DNA from: Warburgia ugandensis
Taxonomy: Eukaryota > Streptophyta > Magnoliopsida > Canellales > Canellaceae
NCBI GenBank assembly: GCA_035236585.1
Contig: CP141126.1
Coordinates: forward strand, 10,553,001 to 10,617,000
DNA length: 64,000 nucleotides
Direction: 5' to 3'
How positions within the stretch are numbered: position 1 is the first letter of the stretch; every line of letters begins with the position of its first letter. Made by a program: the position numbers and the translations under genes. Positions 53,498 to 64,000 of this stretch are shown piece by piece. The notes beneath the pieces were generated by a model. It had not been told where the DNA came from. It did no database searches and was given only the letters and a program-made list of their open reading frames with translations.

Positions 53498-54104
53498 TGT
53501 ATTGTAATAACCCAAATAATTAAATAATAATAATAAGAGGGGTAAATTGGTAAATACATGTGGGCTTATAGAGCGTGGGACCCACGATGAGGCTATAAAA
53601 GTTTACCCTATCTTTTGTACGGCCAAACTATTCACCTCGGATTCCGTGTTGACAACGCAGGGCAATGACGTGGAACTCCCCTAACAGGCGCACGGAGTGA
53701 TGATCTAACTACGGTAGGCCACCATCCACCATTTCCCTTGTTTTTCTTATAGTTTCCGTCATTTTAATGCCGAAAAACGATGTGGATTGCCGTTTTCCGA
53801 TGAACTAGTAGGTGTTACTATCCTTGTTAAAGTAAACAGATGAAACGGAATCAGATCATGATCTGAACCCTTCATCTTGTGCGTTATAACATGAAGAACA
53901 ATATCATGAATTTTCATGGTGATCGGACGGCTAGGGATGCCGAAAAACTCATAAAACAGTAAATGGAGAAATTTTAGGAACATGACAAAAATCGTGTAAA
54001 AACCCTAGATAATGATAGAGTTGGTTAAAAAGGGGCGTAAAAATGGGATTTTCGCAAAAAACTGAGCAAAATGGTGCAAAAAATGAACCATTTGGACACC
54101 TGAG

Positions 54105-54390
54105 CGTCGCCGGCGGTGACACGCGTCACCCCTATCGCATGCCATGCGTGCAGGTGGCACGCGCACGACACGCAACTTCATGCGCATTGCACCCGCTGTG
54201 ACACACGGTGCCAACGCACACCGGCAACACGCGCACACACGGAAACAACGAGCTCGCAGCGCACCGGCATACTCGCGGGCGCAAGAAGACAGTACACGCT
54301 TGCGCATGAAGACGGCGCACACATGCACAGCGCGTCCGCACGAAGTCAATGCACGCATCAACCGCACGCGTGCGCACGTGTGAGGCATGC
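54105..54390. repeat. CpG-rich, CA-rich island within block B
   Basis: An abrupt ~280-bp change to G+C-rich sequence dense in CACGC and GCGCAC motifs, inside an AT-rich LTR. It contains the inverted repeat GGTGAC-ACGC-GTCACC near 54115. All six frames are partly open here because stop codons are rare, so the apparent Arg/His/Thr-rich frames are not evidence for coding. Confidence 0.8.
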
Positions 54391-55687
54391 TTTTTAGGGT
54401 CCTTTGACCCGTCCATTTATAAAAACTTGATTTTTAGAAGCTACAGAGGTCCAAATCGCAATCCGAAAGAGGTATTGCGATCATATCGACGACGCGAACT
54501 TAGATTTGACTTGAAAATCTAGATCTAAATTCCTTTTTAGGGGTTAAATCACTGAATGTTGTGAGATAATCTTAATCAGGCTGATCAATGGATGATCATG
54601 CCTTAGATCTTGATGGTATACATCAAATGTGAGATAATCTAGGGGATTAGAGGGTTAAACATTATTGAATTGCCAAATGATGGAAGATTTATAATGTAAC
54701 AGGTGTGTAACGTGATACTTCCACGCACTTGATTTCAGCACTGCATTTACTGAAGTAGGTGATTTCATTCAATTATTTCATGATTTTAATAACCATGAGT
54801 GGATTTTTAAAGGTGTGAGACATGTGTTTTATATCTTCTCATGCACATAAATAGATCTTTATTTTCGTGTTGTAGCATGACTTTTCAATTTGGTAATAAC
54901 AATGTATGCATGGGCTTTGATTGTGTTATTGAGATTATTTATAGTGCATTTACATGATTTATAAGATTTATATTTTGCCGATGATTTATGATGGGTGCTT
55001 TCACCCGGTGGGTACTATGTTATGAGGGTTGTAGGGTTGGCCACCCGCCCTCTGACTTTGTGATGATGATGATGATTAGACACCGCCCTTGAGTGATACA
55101 TAGCCAGGTACGTAGGTGGTGGTATCATGGGTAGTCCCCCCTACGGGTCCATTCCTTCCCATGGGGATAGAGAAAGTCTCTCGTTTGGGTGTCGTCGGGG
55201 AGTGGTAGTGGTTCAGATGCTAATGGGGTTGCCATTGCAGCTTAGTAACCCATATAGTTATTGTGCATGTTCATATGACTTTATATATAGGGTGAACAAG
55301 GGCAAGCCGAGCCTAGGCCGTGAGACACTCCAGGGGCTAATGCGGGGTTGCACGGGAGGGACCAAAATTAGTATGGGTACACATCACCAGTGATTGAGTA
55401 TATTGGAGCATTTTGGTATAGTTTTGATACAGTATTTTGTTATCCATGATTGCATGCATATTATCTTGTGGATGTATATACTAGTATGGTTTTGATGTAC
55501 TTACCTTTGTATTTTGATCATGCCTTGCATGCTATACTAATTTAACTCGATATCCGTTTTGTGAAAGTTGTAATTGTAAGCATTCAGTTATTTGACATGT
55601 CTTGAGTATGCTTCCTTTATGAGAATCCTATTGTAAATTTTTGTTAAACTTTATTTGAATATAATCACCTACACAAGCATAGCTTGT

Positions 55688-55716
55688 TGAGGCATTGCCT
55701 TGTTTTGCAAGCCTCA
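55688..55716 (-). other. Hairpin in block B
   Basis: TGAGGC(A)TTGC pairs with GCAAGCCTCA, with one bulged base and an 8-nt loop. On the minus strand it is followed by ACAAGCTATGCTTG. Equivalent to the hairpins in LTRs A and C. Confidence 0.75.
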
Positions 55717-56245
55717 GATTTGGAATGTGATAACAAAAAGGGAAAGCAGGTGGAGTAGCGGGGATTTGGAAGAAGACTTGAAAACCGTCCATCTCATTTC
55801 CTTATTGGGACATAGCTTAGAGTATGTTATTTGGACTAGACTTTTGAGACTTTCTTAGATGTGGATACATTTTTATAGATTGGACTCATATTATGGTATG
55901 GAAGATTGTTAAAGTTTAGATGGAAATAGTGTGGTGGTTATGGATGAAACCTGGTGATGTTTGATTTGATTTATTATCATCTTTAATTAGCCCATGTATT
56001 TATTGTGGTTTTTAATCGAGCATGCTCAGAGTATCAAGGTTTTAATGTTATTAATGATTATAGTTTTCGAATGTGGTTGACTCTCGAGGTTTTCGCTTTC
56101 AATCAAATTTTTTTTTTTAGCTGCACTAAAAGTTCTATAATTTAAAATTTTAATTTACAGGGATCCTGTTTATTTTTCTTTAAAATATATTATTATTTCT
56201 CATATTATGAGGAAAAAGGTTTATAAAAACCCGGGGTGTCACACG

Positions 56246-56509
56246 TGAAGCTTTGGTCGATGAGGCCGGGCTGATAAGGGTGGGCCAAGAGTGCTGGCAG
56301 GCTTCTAGGAAAGGTGAGGGACTGAGAGTTAGTCCCACATTAATAGGAGGAGGAGTTTTGGACTGTTGATAAAGGGATGGTGGTCTCTCATGGTAACAAT
56401 GCGTTTTCCCCTACGGGAGAAGAATAAAGTCGTGACTGCTGGCGGTGTATGGGCGCCGTCAGTGGAAAGCAGACAATATTGTTACTTTGGGCAAACCCCG
56501 GTCATTATA
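56246..56509 (+). repeat. 5' LTR of a TRIM element
   Basis: 264 bp starting TGAAGCTTTGG and ending just before a primer-binding site. It pairs with 62213-62475. Landmarks: GTTAGTCCCACATT, TGATAAAGGGATGGTGGTCT, GTCGTGACTGCTGGC, GGCGCCGTCAGTGGAAA. By eye roughly one base in seven or eight differs between the two LTRs, so the insertion is old. Confidence 0.85.
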
Positions 56510-56510
56510 G

Positions 56511-56523
56511 TGGTATCAGAGCC
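56511..56523 (+). other. Primer-binding site of the TRIM
   Basis: TGGTATCAGAGCC, complementary to initiator Met tRNA, lies one or two bases inside the 5' LTR. Confidence 0.9.
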
Positions 56524-56976
56524 TAACCCCGACCCTATAACGACCCGGGTTTTTGAAACACATTTTATAATATATTTTTCAAAGGCAAGGGCGTCCCCTC
56601 AGTAAATTTTTTTCGCCAAACAAAGCAGCGGAAATTATTTTCTTTTCAAACTTGTTTTGAAAACCCAAGTCACCACTTCATATTTAACATAAGTACACTT
56701 TGTGTACAAAATAACATTCCATTGAAGGAATATGATTTTATTAAACTTCCAAGATCCATTCAGTGGTTCACAGTACAGCACGGTATCAGTACAATACCTG
56801 TCCAAATTACATAATCCAAAATATACAAACCTCACCATACATTAAAACTCTCAATACAATACAATTCTCTCAAATAAAATACATGTCTTCAAGAGGAGGT
56901 ATCTTGTTTGATTATTCATCCACATCTTCTTAAGTCTTCTATAGTCTTAAGCTTCTAACCCTCCTTCTCTGTATCT

Positions 56977-57012
56977 GAGGTATTGTAAACATGGAAACAT
57001 GTACAATACCTC
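56977..57012 (+). other. Hairpin in LTR C
   Basis: GAGGTATTGTA (56977-56987) pairs with TACAATACCTC (57002-57012), with an inner CATG/CATG extension and a two-base bulge. It is followed by GGCAAGTTATGCTTGGTAGG. Confidence 0.85.
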
Positions 57013-57925
57013 GGCAAGTTATGCTTGGTAGGGGAATACAAAAACATACTACTTCATCAATATAAGAATATATACCTCGATCCTTATTTCATCATAGTCA
57101 TTCATTCCTGAGTACTCTCCACATAGAGTATATACATTATTTATGTAGTACATGACAATTTAGTTAATATAGTGAAAATTGCTCAAAACTTGTTACTTTC
57201 CCTGGCTATACTCCCACTTAGAAGAGCAATACCTAGCCAAAGATTATTCAACACTTGTTCCTTCCCTTGGCTATACTCTTACATAGGAGAGCAATACCTA
57301 GCCAATCCTCATACGGGGTTTTCATTATAGGAACTCATGTAATAGCATATCATCATGCCATGGCATCATACTATGCCTATCATATGTGCATTATAATGCA
57401 AAATACATTAGGACTACTATGCTTACAGCCTCAACCCGTACGGCGCACCCGGATAACTGCATAATCCTCCACTGACACCAATTGTGAAATAATCAATCAA
57501 TGTCCTCATGGGGTGGACCATGGCTATCACAGTGGGGCCTTCCCATTACTGCCCCACTCGACATTTAGCCTCTCTTTGGGCATGGTATCATCATATAAGT
57601 TTCAGGAAGCGGGTGGCCAAACCCTCATAACTTCCCTAGCATAGCATCCCCAGTCTCTATCTCTGTGTAAAACAAAACCACAAGTCTTCATACTTGTATG
57701 AAAAATATATTGTACATATCAGACAATCTATCTGTTTAACTAAGGCTGGAATATTGTACATACCCTATTCTTAGGGTTTCCTTATTCTCTATATCTCATC
57801 ATTTTCACCTCACTAAACTTGATCAATAATTTTGATCAAGTGGATTAGATTATGAGGTTGGATCAATTTGTTTGATCCTTTAGTTAGATCACTTAATTTG
57901 ATCATATAGTTTTGCACCACGTATC

Positions 57926-58150
57926 ATATGTTTTGGATCCTTTAATTAGATCGCATGTTTTGGATCCTTTAATTGGATCACATGTTTTGGATCCCTTAAT
58001 TGATTCATATGTTTTGGATCACTTAGTTGGATCATGTATTTTTGGATCACTTAGTTGGATCATGTATTTTGGATCACTTAGTTGGATCATGTATTTTTGG
58101 ATCACTTAGTTGCATCATAAGTTTTGGATCACTTGTTTGGATCATGACTA
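57926..58150 (+). repeat. GGATCA minisatellite in LTR C
   Basis: About eight copies of a 27-31 bp unit of the form TGTTTTGGATCACTTAGTTG followed by GATCA. The left copies read CCTTTAATT and the right copies ACTTAGTT, so the array expanded in at least two steps. The repeated VLDPLIGSH-like frame is a by-product. Confidence 0.88.
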
Positions 58151-61100
58151 TGCTAAGGTACTAAGCATATTGATATAATGAAGGTCTATATTTTTAGACA
58201 GATAATCATGTATATCTATACATGAATCTCTAATATATCATTGTATATCCACCTACCTCAAAGTAGTATCTTGATTCATACATCTCCAATGTATTCTTCC
58301 ACAATGTCCATCATGGTCTAGATTCATCCATCTGTCATACCATATATACAAGGTTATTTCCCTATTCAAGTATGTATTCTTATAGATGATACCCTAATTT
58401 TCCTTGAATCAAATTTGATCAAGGGTTTGGGATTCTCTATCTATGTTCTTCTACATACGCATACATACTATACAATACTACATTAGTATTTGTTTTTTAT
58501 CATCCAAGATCCTATGGATCTTGTTTGATCATTCTTTTCTTGATTTTCAATTTTTATCAAGATTAGATGATTTACTACATTTTATGTTCTCATTATTATT
58601 ACTCAACCAATTAATGTTTTATTGGTTGAGGGTAGCTTATTTCATTCTAAGTCTAGATTGCTCCTCTTATGTCAAATTGGCTAAGGCTTACTAGTTAAAT
58701 GGTTGAACACAAAGTGGCTACTTCAATCCTCATGTAAGGAGGCGTTTAAACCTCACAAACGTCAACAGAAGGTGGGGGGAGAGCGTGGCTCTATTAGATA
58801 ACCCCCTTAACCACTATATCCATCATTTACTAGCTTGACCCTAACTCAACCTTCCATAAGGTTCCTATGAGCATTTAACCCTAAGTATTCTTTCTAATTG
58901 TTTTTAATTAAATCCATGAATTAAAATGGCATTCATGGAGATTTATTATTCTCCTAATTTGGACAAAGGAATTTATATTCCTTATATTATCCTACTAAAT
59001 ATGGTCTTTGCTATCATTAAGTCCATGTCATACATTCCACGTGAATGTCCATTCCTTCTAATTTCATTTAATTACCATTTCAATGAAATTACAATTACTT
59101 AAGTATTGAAGCATAAGTTTAAAGCATAAATAATAAGTAACTAAATACTTAAATAAATAATTAAATAACCAATTAAATAAATAATTCAACTAAGAAATGA
59201 AATACAATTATCATAATATTCAATAATTGAAATAGAAATCTAACATGTTATCATGATCCAAGGGTCTTAATTGATCCATAGTCATCCTTCATCTTTTTAA
59301 GGTTTAGATCTTGATCCTTCATTTTATTTTAGATCCAACATATTATATTGATGTAATTTAATTATTAAATCATGGATTTATCTCATCCATTGATTTTATC
59401 TTCCTTGATCTACCCAATCAAGGAGATCTTAGGTTACTTTGTACCATTTGAGGGCATAGATCTTGATCTAGCCCAAATCCACATCATCCATTCATTAAAT
59501 TCCTATGATATTATCTCAAGATCATCATCAAAATACATCCATGTTGTCCAATCAACCTGGATCATCTTGATCTAGGAGATACTATTCAATTTTAAGGGTT
59601 TTAGTAACCCTTAAGGCTAGATCTCTTAAGATCTGCCTAATAAATACAATATAATCCACTGATATTATTTATTATGTTATGAAATAATCATCCAACAAGG
59701 TATTTGTTGTATGATCATCCTATATCTTATAGATCAAGGATGTTAGTTAATTATCCACTTAATTATAGAAATTTTAATTAATTAAAATTAAAATTTTATA
59801 AGTTCAATCCATTTTAATTATCACAAGGAATCCATCTCCACTTTCCAATTTCAATTTGGATCTCAATTGAGATCAGAATTGAAATTTTAAGATTTCAGCC
59901 CTTTTTAAGGGTTGAATTCACCTTACTGTTTTGATAATTTTGGACTGATATAGAGGCGTAAAAATTCTACTTTGAACATTTATATTAAGGTTTTTGGATC
60001 TTCTGAACACATCTATCGGTTCAGATTTCATGTTTGGGGTCATGTGGGCCATGATCCATGATCAATGGCACGGATTTCATCAAAAAGATCATGTAAATAC
60101 TACTTAAAAACACGATCTAATAATTTCAATGAATTAATAACATCAAAATTATTCCAAATAAAGTTTCTGATCTAAAATCAGAGTTCAATTAAAGTTAGAA
60201 TTAATATTTCAATATTTCAGCCCATTTTAAGGGCTAAATTTCATCCTTTCTGTTTTTGATCAATTCATTCATATATATGAATATAAATCTGAATGTAAAC
60301 ATGATCATAAGGTATTAGAGTGTCTCTGAAGACATCCATCGGTTCAGATTTATCTTTTAAAGTCATCTGGTCCATGATCTAAGATCATGTGTACTGATTT
60401 TACTAAATAACTTATATAAATACAAATTAAAATATGGATCTAATAATTTCAGCACATGGAAAACACTACAAGGAGTCCATAGAATTTTTCGGATCTAAAA
60501 TCAGAGGTCTATCAAGCTCTAAATTAGAAAAATAAGATCTCAATTTAAAATAGAACGGCCCAGATTTGATTTGGATGCGGGTGCGGGTACGGACGATCAG
60601 CGTCCCGTGCCTGTGACCGCCTATCCCAGGTGTCTGGGTAGGGGTGACCGGCTACAGGCGAGACGGTCTGATCGCCTACGGCTGGATCTCCTCCACCTGT
60701 TAACATCTAAATCCCAGATTTCATATCTTGGGGTTTTTGGGCCCAAGGATCCCATCAACGGCTCAGAATTTGGTTTTGAGCTGGATATTGGGAGATCTCA
60801 ACCCTCAATGCCGGATCCGTTGTTTCCGACGGATCAATGGTTGGGGAGCTCCCTTCCTTGCCGGAAATCCCAACATTCCCACCGGAATTGTAAGAGGAGT
60901 TGACAGTTCACCTACCTGTGCCGGTTTGGGGAGGAGGATCTCACCGGAGAAGAAGAAAAAAACCAGCTGGAGCAAACCCTAGCTTTCCGGAAAAATATAC
61001 AGAGTTGATTCTTCGTCTCTGTTGCCGGAAATTGTGGAGGACCATGGGGGTTTTGAATAAACCCTATTTTTAAGCCTCCCAACGGTCCAAGATTACCGTT

Positions 61101-62212
61101 GGACGGCCTGATTGGCCGTAATAGCTTGAAGAAACAGCCGGAGACGATAACCCTTACTGGGTTGCCCTTCGTTTTCATTTTTCCGGAAATCCAAGTTGTG
61201 GATCATCATAAAATCAAGGGGCTTTTGTCAATTTCCCTTGTCCGAACATATCCAATGGTTGAGATTGTGTTTCAATGGGTATAAAATGATGACTAATTGA
61301 AATAGGGTTTCCTGAGCGGAAACGCAGTTCAATCGGGGACGACGCGTCCCTGGACGCGCCCTACGTCTCCCCTGAGTCTGGAGAGACGGGTGCGTCTGTG
61401 GACGCTCCCTGAGTGAAAAAGAACAAGAGAAGAAAGAGGAAGAAAGTTGGGGGAGTTTGGGGAGGTTTCCAAAGCTGAATTTTGCAGCATAACAGGGGAC
61501 TTCGTGAATGATTTTTGGAATATTTTTGAGATTTTTTCTGAGGTCTATTTATAGAGGTTTTGAGTAGTTTTCATAATAACATGCAATAATTATGTTTTCT
61601 CTTTTTTATTATTTTATGTATATTAAATTCCCATTACCACCTCCTTTTCCACTAACAGGTGGTAGTGGTTTGACTAATAATTGCATGTTTTGAGATGTTG
61701 GATCCCTTTGTGGGTCCCTTGTGGGCCCCACATGAGTGTGAAAAGACCAAATTGCCTTTTTATGGAGAAAAATTCATTTTATTCTCCGGAGCTCAGAATT
61801 GAGCGTACTTAGTGGCGTTGGATTCGTATTTCCCAGTACATTCCATATTTTGAGGTCTCAAGTCTTGGTTATTTGTGAAATTACCATTTTGCCCTTTCAT
61901 TCATTAAAATGAAGAAAAATACAGATTTTTCATCCGTATTCAGAAATTGTTGTGCTTACACTCAATTTAAAGCGTTCGTCGCATATGTTTTCAATTATAT
62001 AGGTCTTATACCTTGATTTCACTTCTATGAGAAGTGCATATTTCATAACCCTAATATTCCAACCTGATTTTCATTGAAATTCTCAATTTCAATATTTATT
62101 TAATTTCATTATAAAAAAAATTAGGGGTGTTACAGACCCGGTGTGAATGGCTAACTGCACGCGGGCGTTCGCGTGTGACATGCGGGGACGCGTGTCCCCT
62201 AAGGGGGAGAGT

Positions 62213-62475
62213 TGAAGCCTTGGCCGATGAGGGCGGGCTGATGAGGGCGGGTCAAGAGGGTTAGCAGGCTTCTAAGTAAGGTGAGGGACTGAGAGTTAGT
62301 CCCACATCGATAGGGGGAGGAGTTATGGGCTATTGATAAAGGGATGGTGGTCTTTCATTGTAACAACGCATTTTTTTCTACGGGGGAAGAACAAAGTCGT
62401 GACTGCTGGCAATGTACAGGCGCCGTCAGTGGAAAACGGACAATATTGTTACTGTGAGCAGACCCCTGTCGTTCA
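62213..62475 (+). repeat. 3' LTR of the TRIM element
   Basis: It starts TGAAGCCTTGG right after the polypurine tract, and ends near GTCGTTCA at 62475, followed by TGTAT. See the 5' LTR entry for the match. Confidence 0.85.
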
Positions 62476-62480
62476 TGTAT

Positions 62481-63770
62481 AGAAAAAGTTTGCACGATAA
62501 CCTACATATAGGCACTTCTATTTTAGAATTTTTGCATATTTATTTACTGGGTTGACAGCTTGTTCTCAGACTTGTGCTCAAAAGTGGAAATAAAGGGGCA
62601 TTCTTAACTGGAATATGAAGACGATCCGGATGTCTCTTTCCTTTGTGCTAGATATGATGCCCACTTTGATCTATGGATAGGTTAGGTCAAGTGATTGAGA
62701 GTTAGACTAGGTTGAATAGTGTCTCTTAACTCCAACATGGACTTGTCCAGGCTTGGGTTTTTTATTTCAGATATGTGTCAGAAAATTCTTTCTAAAAAAT
62801 AATGCTTTTTTATTTTCTGTGCGAAGGCCTTATAGAGCAGTGGCGCAACAAAGGACTCGTATGCAAGGTCATGGGTTCAAAGTTGCGCTCACGTATGAAA
62901 AAGTGTAAGACAAATATGGTAAAAGTTTAATAAATTAATAGCCCTGGGTCATTTTATTTTATAAAAAAAATCTCAATAAGTTAATATATGTGAAAACCTA
63001 GTGATTATTATCACTTATCGAGAAATCTCACTCTTTTTCTTTTCTTTCTAAACTATCAAGTCTATCACTTTCTTCCCCTAACTTTCTTCTAGCCTTGCAA
63101 GCTACTCTCTCTTGCTCTAAATTTTGATCTTAATATTAATTTATATATTTAGTGGGCTCTTAAGAAAATTTTGAAAAAGTATTATCTTATAAATTTGCAG
63201 AAAGTATTAATTTACCATGTTAACCCAAGTTGGGATTGAAAATATTATGTTGGACTTTTACTATTGTGTTCTTTTTATATGCAAAGATGATTATTTTAGG
63301 GCATGTTGTTATCATTCCCAATAGTAATTACCGAGTGATTAAGTCCACTGCTACTGATCGAGGTCCTGGCTGACTCCGGGTCCACATGTTATCATGGGGG
63401 TAACAAAGTGAGACAAGAACTGAATTCAATTCACAGTCACAACTTTACACTTTATAGGGGTATCTGATCATGAACCGTATTGAGAAGGCCTAACACCCTT
63501 TGCTATAGTGGAGCATATAATTGAGATCTTATTTGGTCTAACATGTGAAAGCGTACAGGCACATCTAGAAGTACATGTATGGCCCAGATTTTGTAGTCCA
63601 AAGTGTTCAATTTTTTGTGCCACATTCTAAATCTGCGATATTCAAATTCTTGGTGATGGTTGGTCAAGATTTTACTACAATTGTCTGCCACCCTTAGACC
63701 CCGCGTAGTATAAAATAGTGGATCATCCAACAGAGAAGATCTCTGGTACGGGTATGGCCATCCAAGGATC
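62481..63770. other. Intergenic, no gene recognised
   Basis: A tRNA-like SINE head lies at about 62838-62890 (box A-like AGTGGCGCAACAAAGGA, box B-like GGTTCAAAGTT) with no recognisable body. No coding support for the frame at 63503-63904. Confidence 0.5.
62838..62890 (+). mobile_element. SINE head fragment
   Basis: AGTGGCGCAACAAAGGA and CATGGGTTCAAAGTT are spaced like the A and B promoter boxes of Au-type SINEs. The downstream body is missing or unrecognisable. Confidence 0.5.
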
Positions 63771-63870
63771 TTCCCGAGATGGTTAGTAATCCAGAAATAC
63801 TCACTCTTCCCGAGATGGTTGCGCCTTTTCTTTTTTCTTTTTTTCTTTTTTTTTTCTGGAAGGTATTTAG

Positions 63871-63940
63871 CACCTTTATGGTCCGGCCCCTTCTCCGGAC
63901 TCATACGATGGAGCTTAGTGCACCAAGCTGCCCTTTTTTT
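63871..63940 (+). mobile_element. 5'-truncated Au-type SINE with target-site duplication
   Basis: 70 bp of SINE 3' body (GGTCCGGCCCCTTCTCCGGA, GGAGCTTAGTGCACCAAGCT, then GCCC and a T-run), flanked by AAGGTATTTAG (63860-63870) and AAGGTGTTTAG (63941-63951), a 10/11 match. Confidence 0.85.
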
Positions 63941-64000
63941 AAGGTGTTTAGTATGCCGATTACACTCGCTAGATGATTGTTAACTGGATCATTCATCTTC

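Larger units (their letters stand above)
53503..56243 (-). mobile_element. LTR-like block B, 2.74 kb, inverted relative to LTRs A and C
   Basis: On the minus strand it begins TGTGACACCCCGGGTTTTTA and ends TTGGGTTATTACA, matching the termini of LTRs A and C. It shares inner landmarks with them in the same order: the hairpin plus CAAGCTATGCTTG (55716-55675) and a GCGGGTGGCCAACCCT block (near 55045). It has no coding domain. The left flank is TGTAT (53498-53502), but the base pairs directly to its right do not match; the same TGTAT appears only after the TRIM at 62476-62480. Superfamily is probably Ty3/Gypsy by termini. Confidence 0.75.
56536..62134 (+). mobile_element. Solo LTR, 5.6 kb (LTR C), inserted in the TRIM
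   Basis: It begins TATAACGACCCGGG (TA where TG is usual) and ends AGGGGTGTTACA. Perfect GACCC repeats lie at 56531-56535 and 62135-62139, a 5-bp target-site duplication inside the TRIM interior. It aligns end to end with LTR A and shares its hairpin, GTGGGTGGCCAAACCCT block (near 57608), AGGAGGCGTTTAAACC block (near 58738) and GAGCGTACTTAGTGGCGTTG (61801). It is ~1.1 kb longer than A, partly from a GGATCA repeat array and a G+C-rich segment at 60560-61420. No coding domains were found. Confidence 0.88.
56246..62475 (+). mobile_element. TRIM retrotransposon (~630 bp), split by solo LTR C
   Basis: Two ~263-bp LTRs bracket a tiny interior of about 100 bp. The primer-binding site TGGTATCAGAGCC is at 56511-56523, and a polypurine tract AAGGGGGAGAG at 62201-62211 lies directly before the 3' LTR. 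There is no coding capacity, as is normal for a TRIM. The interior is interrupted by the 5.6-kb solo LTR C at 56536-62134. The structure is otherwise complete. Its own target-site duplication is unclear, because the left flank is block B. Confidence 0.85.

Noticed and set aside
54116-54416. Four overlapping frames in a G+C-rich stretch
   Set aside because: Stop codons are scarce in this CG-dense block, so several frames are open at once; no motif supports any of them.
57912-58109. Repeat-containing frame (VLDPLIGSH-like)
   Set aside because: It is the translation of the GGATCA minisatellite in LTR C.
1-64000. CRISPR arrays, tRNA or rRNA genes, organelle DNA transfers
   Set aside because: No regularly spaced short repeats with unique spacers, no complete tRNA cloverleaf (only SINE heads), and no stretch of recognisable plastid or mitochondrial genes.

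Overview
This is nuclear DNA from a flowering plant. It is AT-rich, has spliced genes with GT-AG introns, and is crowded with plant-type transposable elements: LTR retrotransposons, a TRIM, hAT and PIF/Harbinger-like MITEs, Au-type SINEs and an RTE-type LINE tail. Species cannot be named from the sequence. Only two protein genes can be built with confidence, both on the + strand.

Layout. 1-9846 is the 5' part of an old Ty1/Copia element on the minus strand. Two solo LTRs have landed in it: a 4.5-kb one (306-4771) and a 1.8-kb one with a long purine tract (5012-6856). 9847-25276 is mostly featureless and holds a foldback element, a SINE, a Copia-type LTR end with primer-binding site, an opposing TRIM-like LTR end, and an unidentified open frame near 21 kb. 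25277-35190 is a ten-exon bHLH gene, the LONESOME HIGHWAY (LHW) orthologue, with TATA box and two upstream ORFs. Its fifth intron carries three ~500-bp tandem repeats and a fresh-looking LINE tail. 35191-45609 holds no gene but two abutting MITEs (hAT, then PIF/Harbinger-like). 45610-48199 is a six-exon aluminium-activated malate transporter (ALMT) gene. 48200-53497 holds SINE pieces. 53498-62480 is a second nest: a 2.7-kb LTR-like block in inverted orientation, then a ~0.6-kb TRIM split by a 5.6-kb solo LTR. The last 1.5 kb holds SINE pieces.

The two genes are not an operon and need not be linked in function: LHW acts in the nucleus in vascular cell-division control, ALMT in membranes as an anion channel. 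The most interesting non-genic signal is a family of unusually long solo LTRs that share a hairpin whose two arms have changed together, followed by a conserved CAAGYTATGCTTG motif. No prokaryote-type system, CRISPR array, tRNA or rRNA gene was seen.
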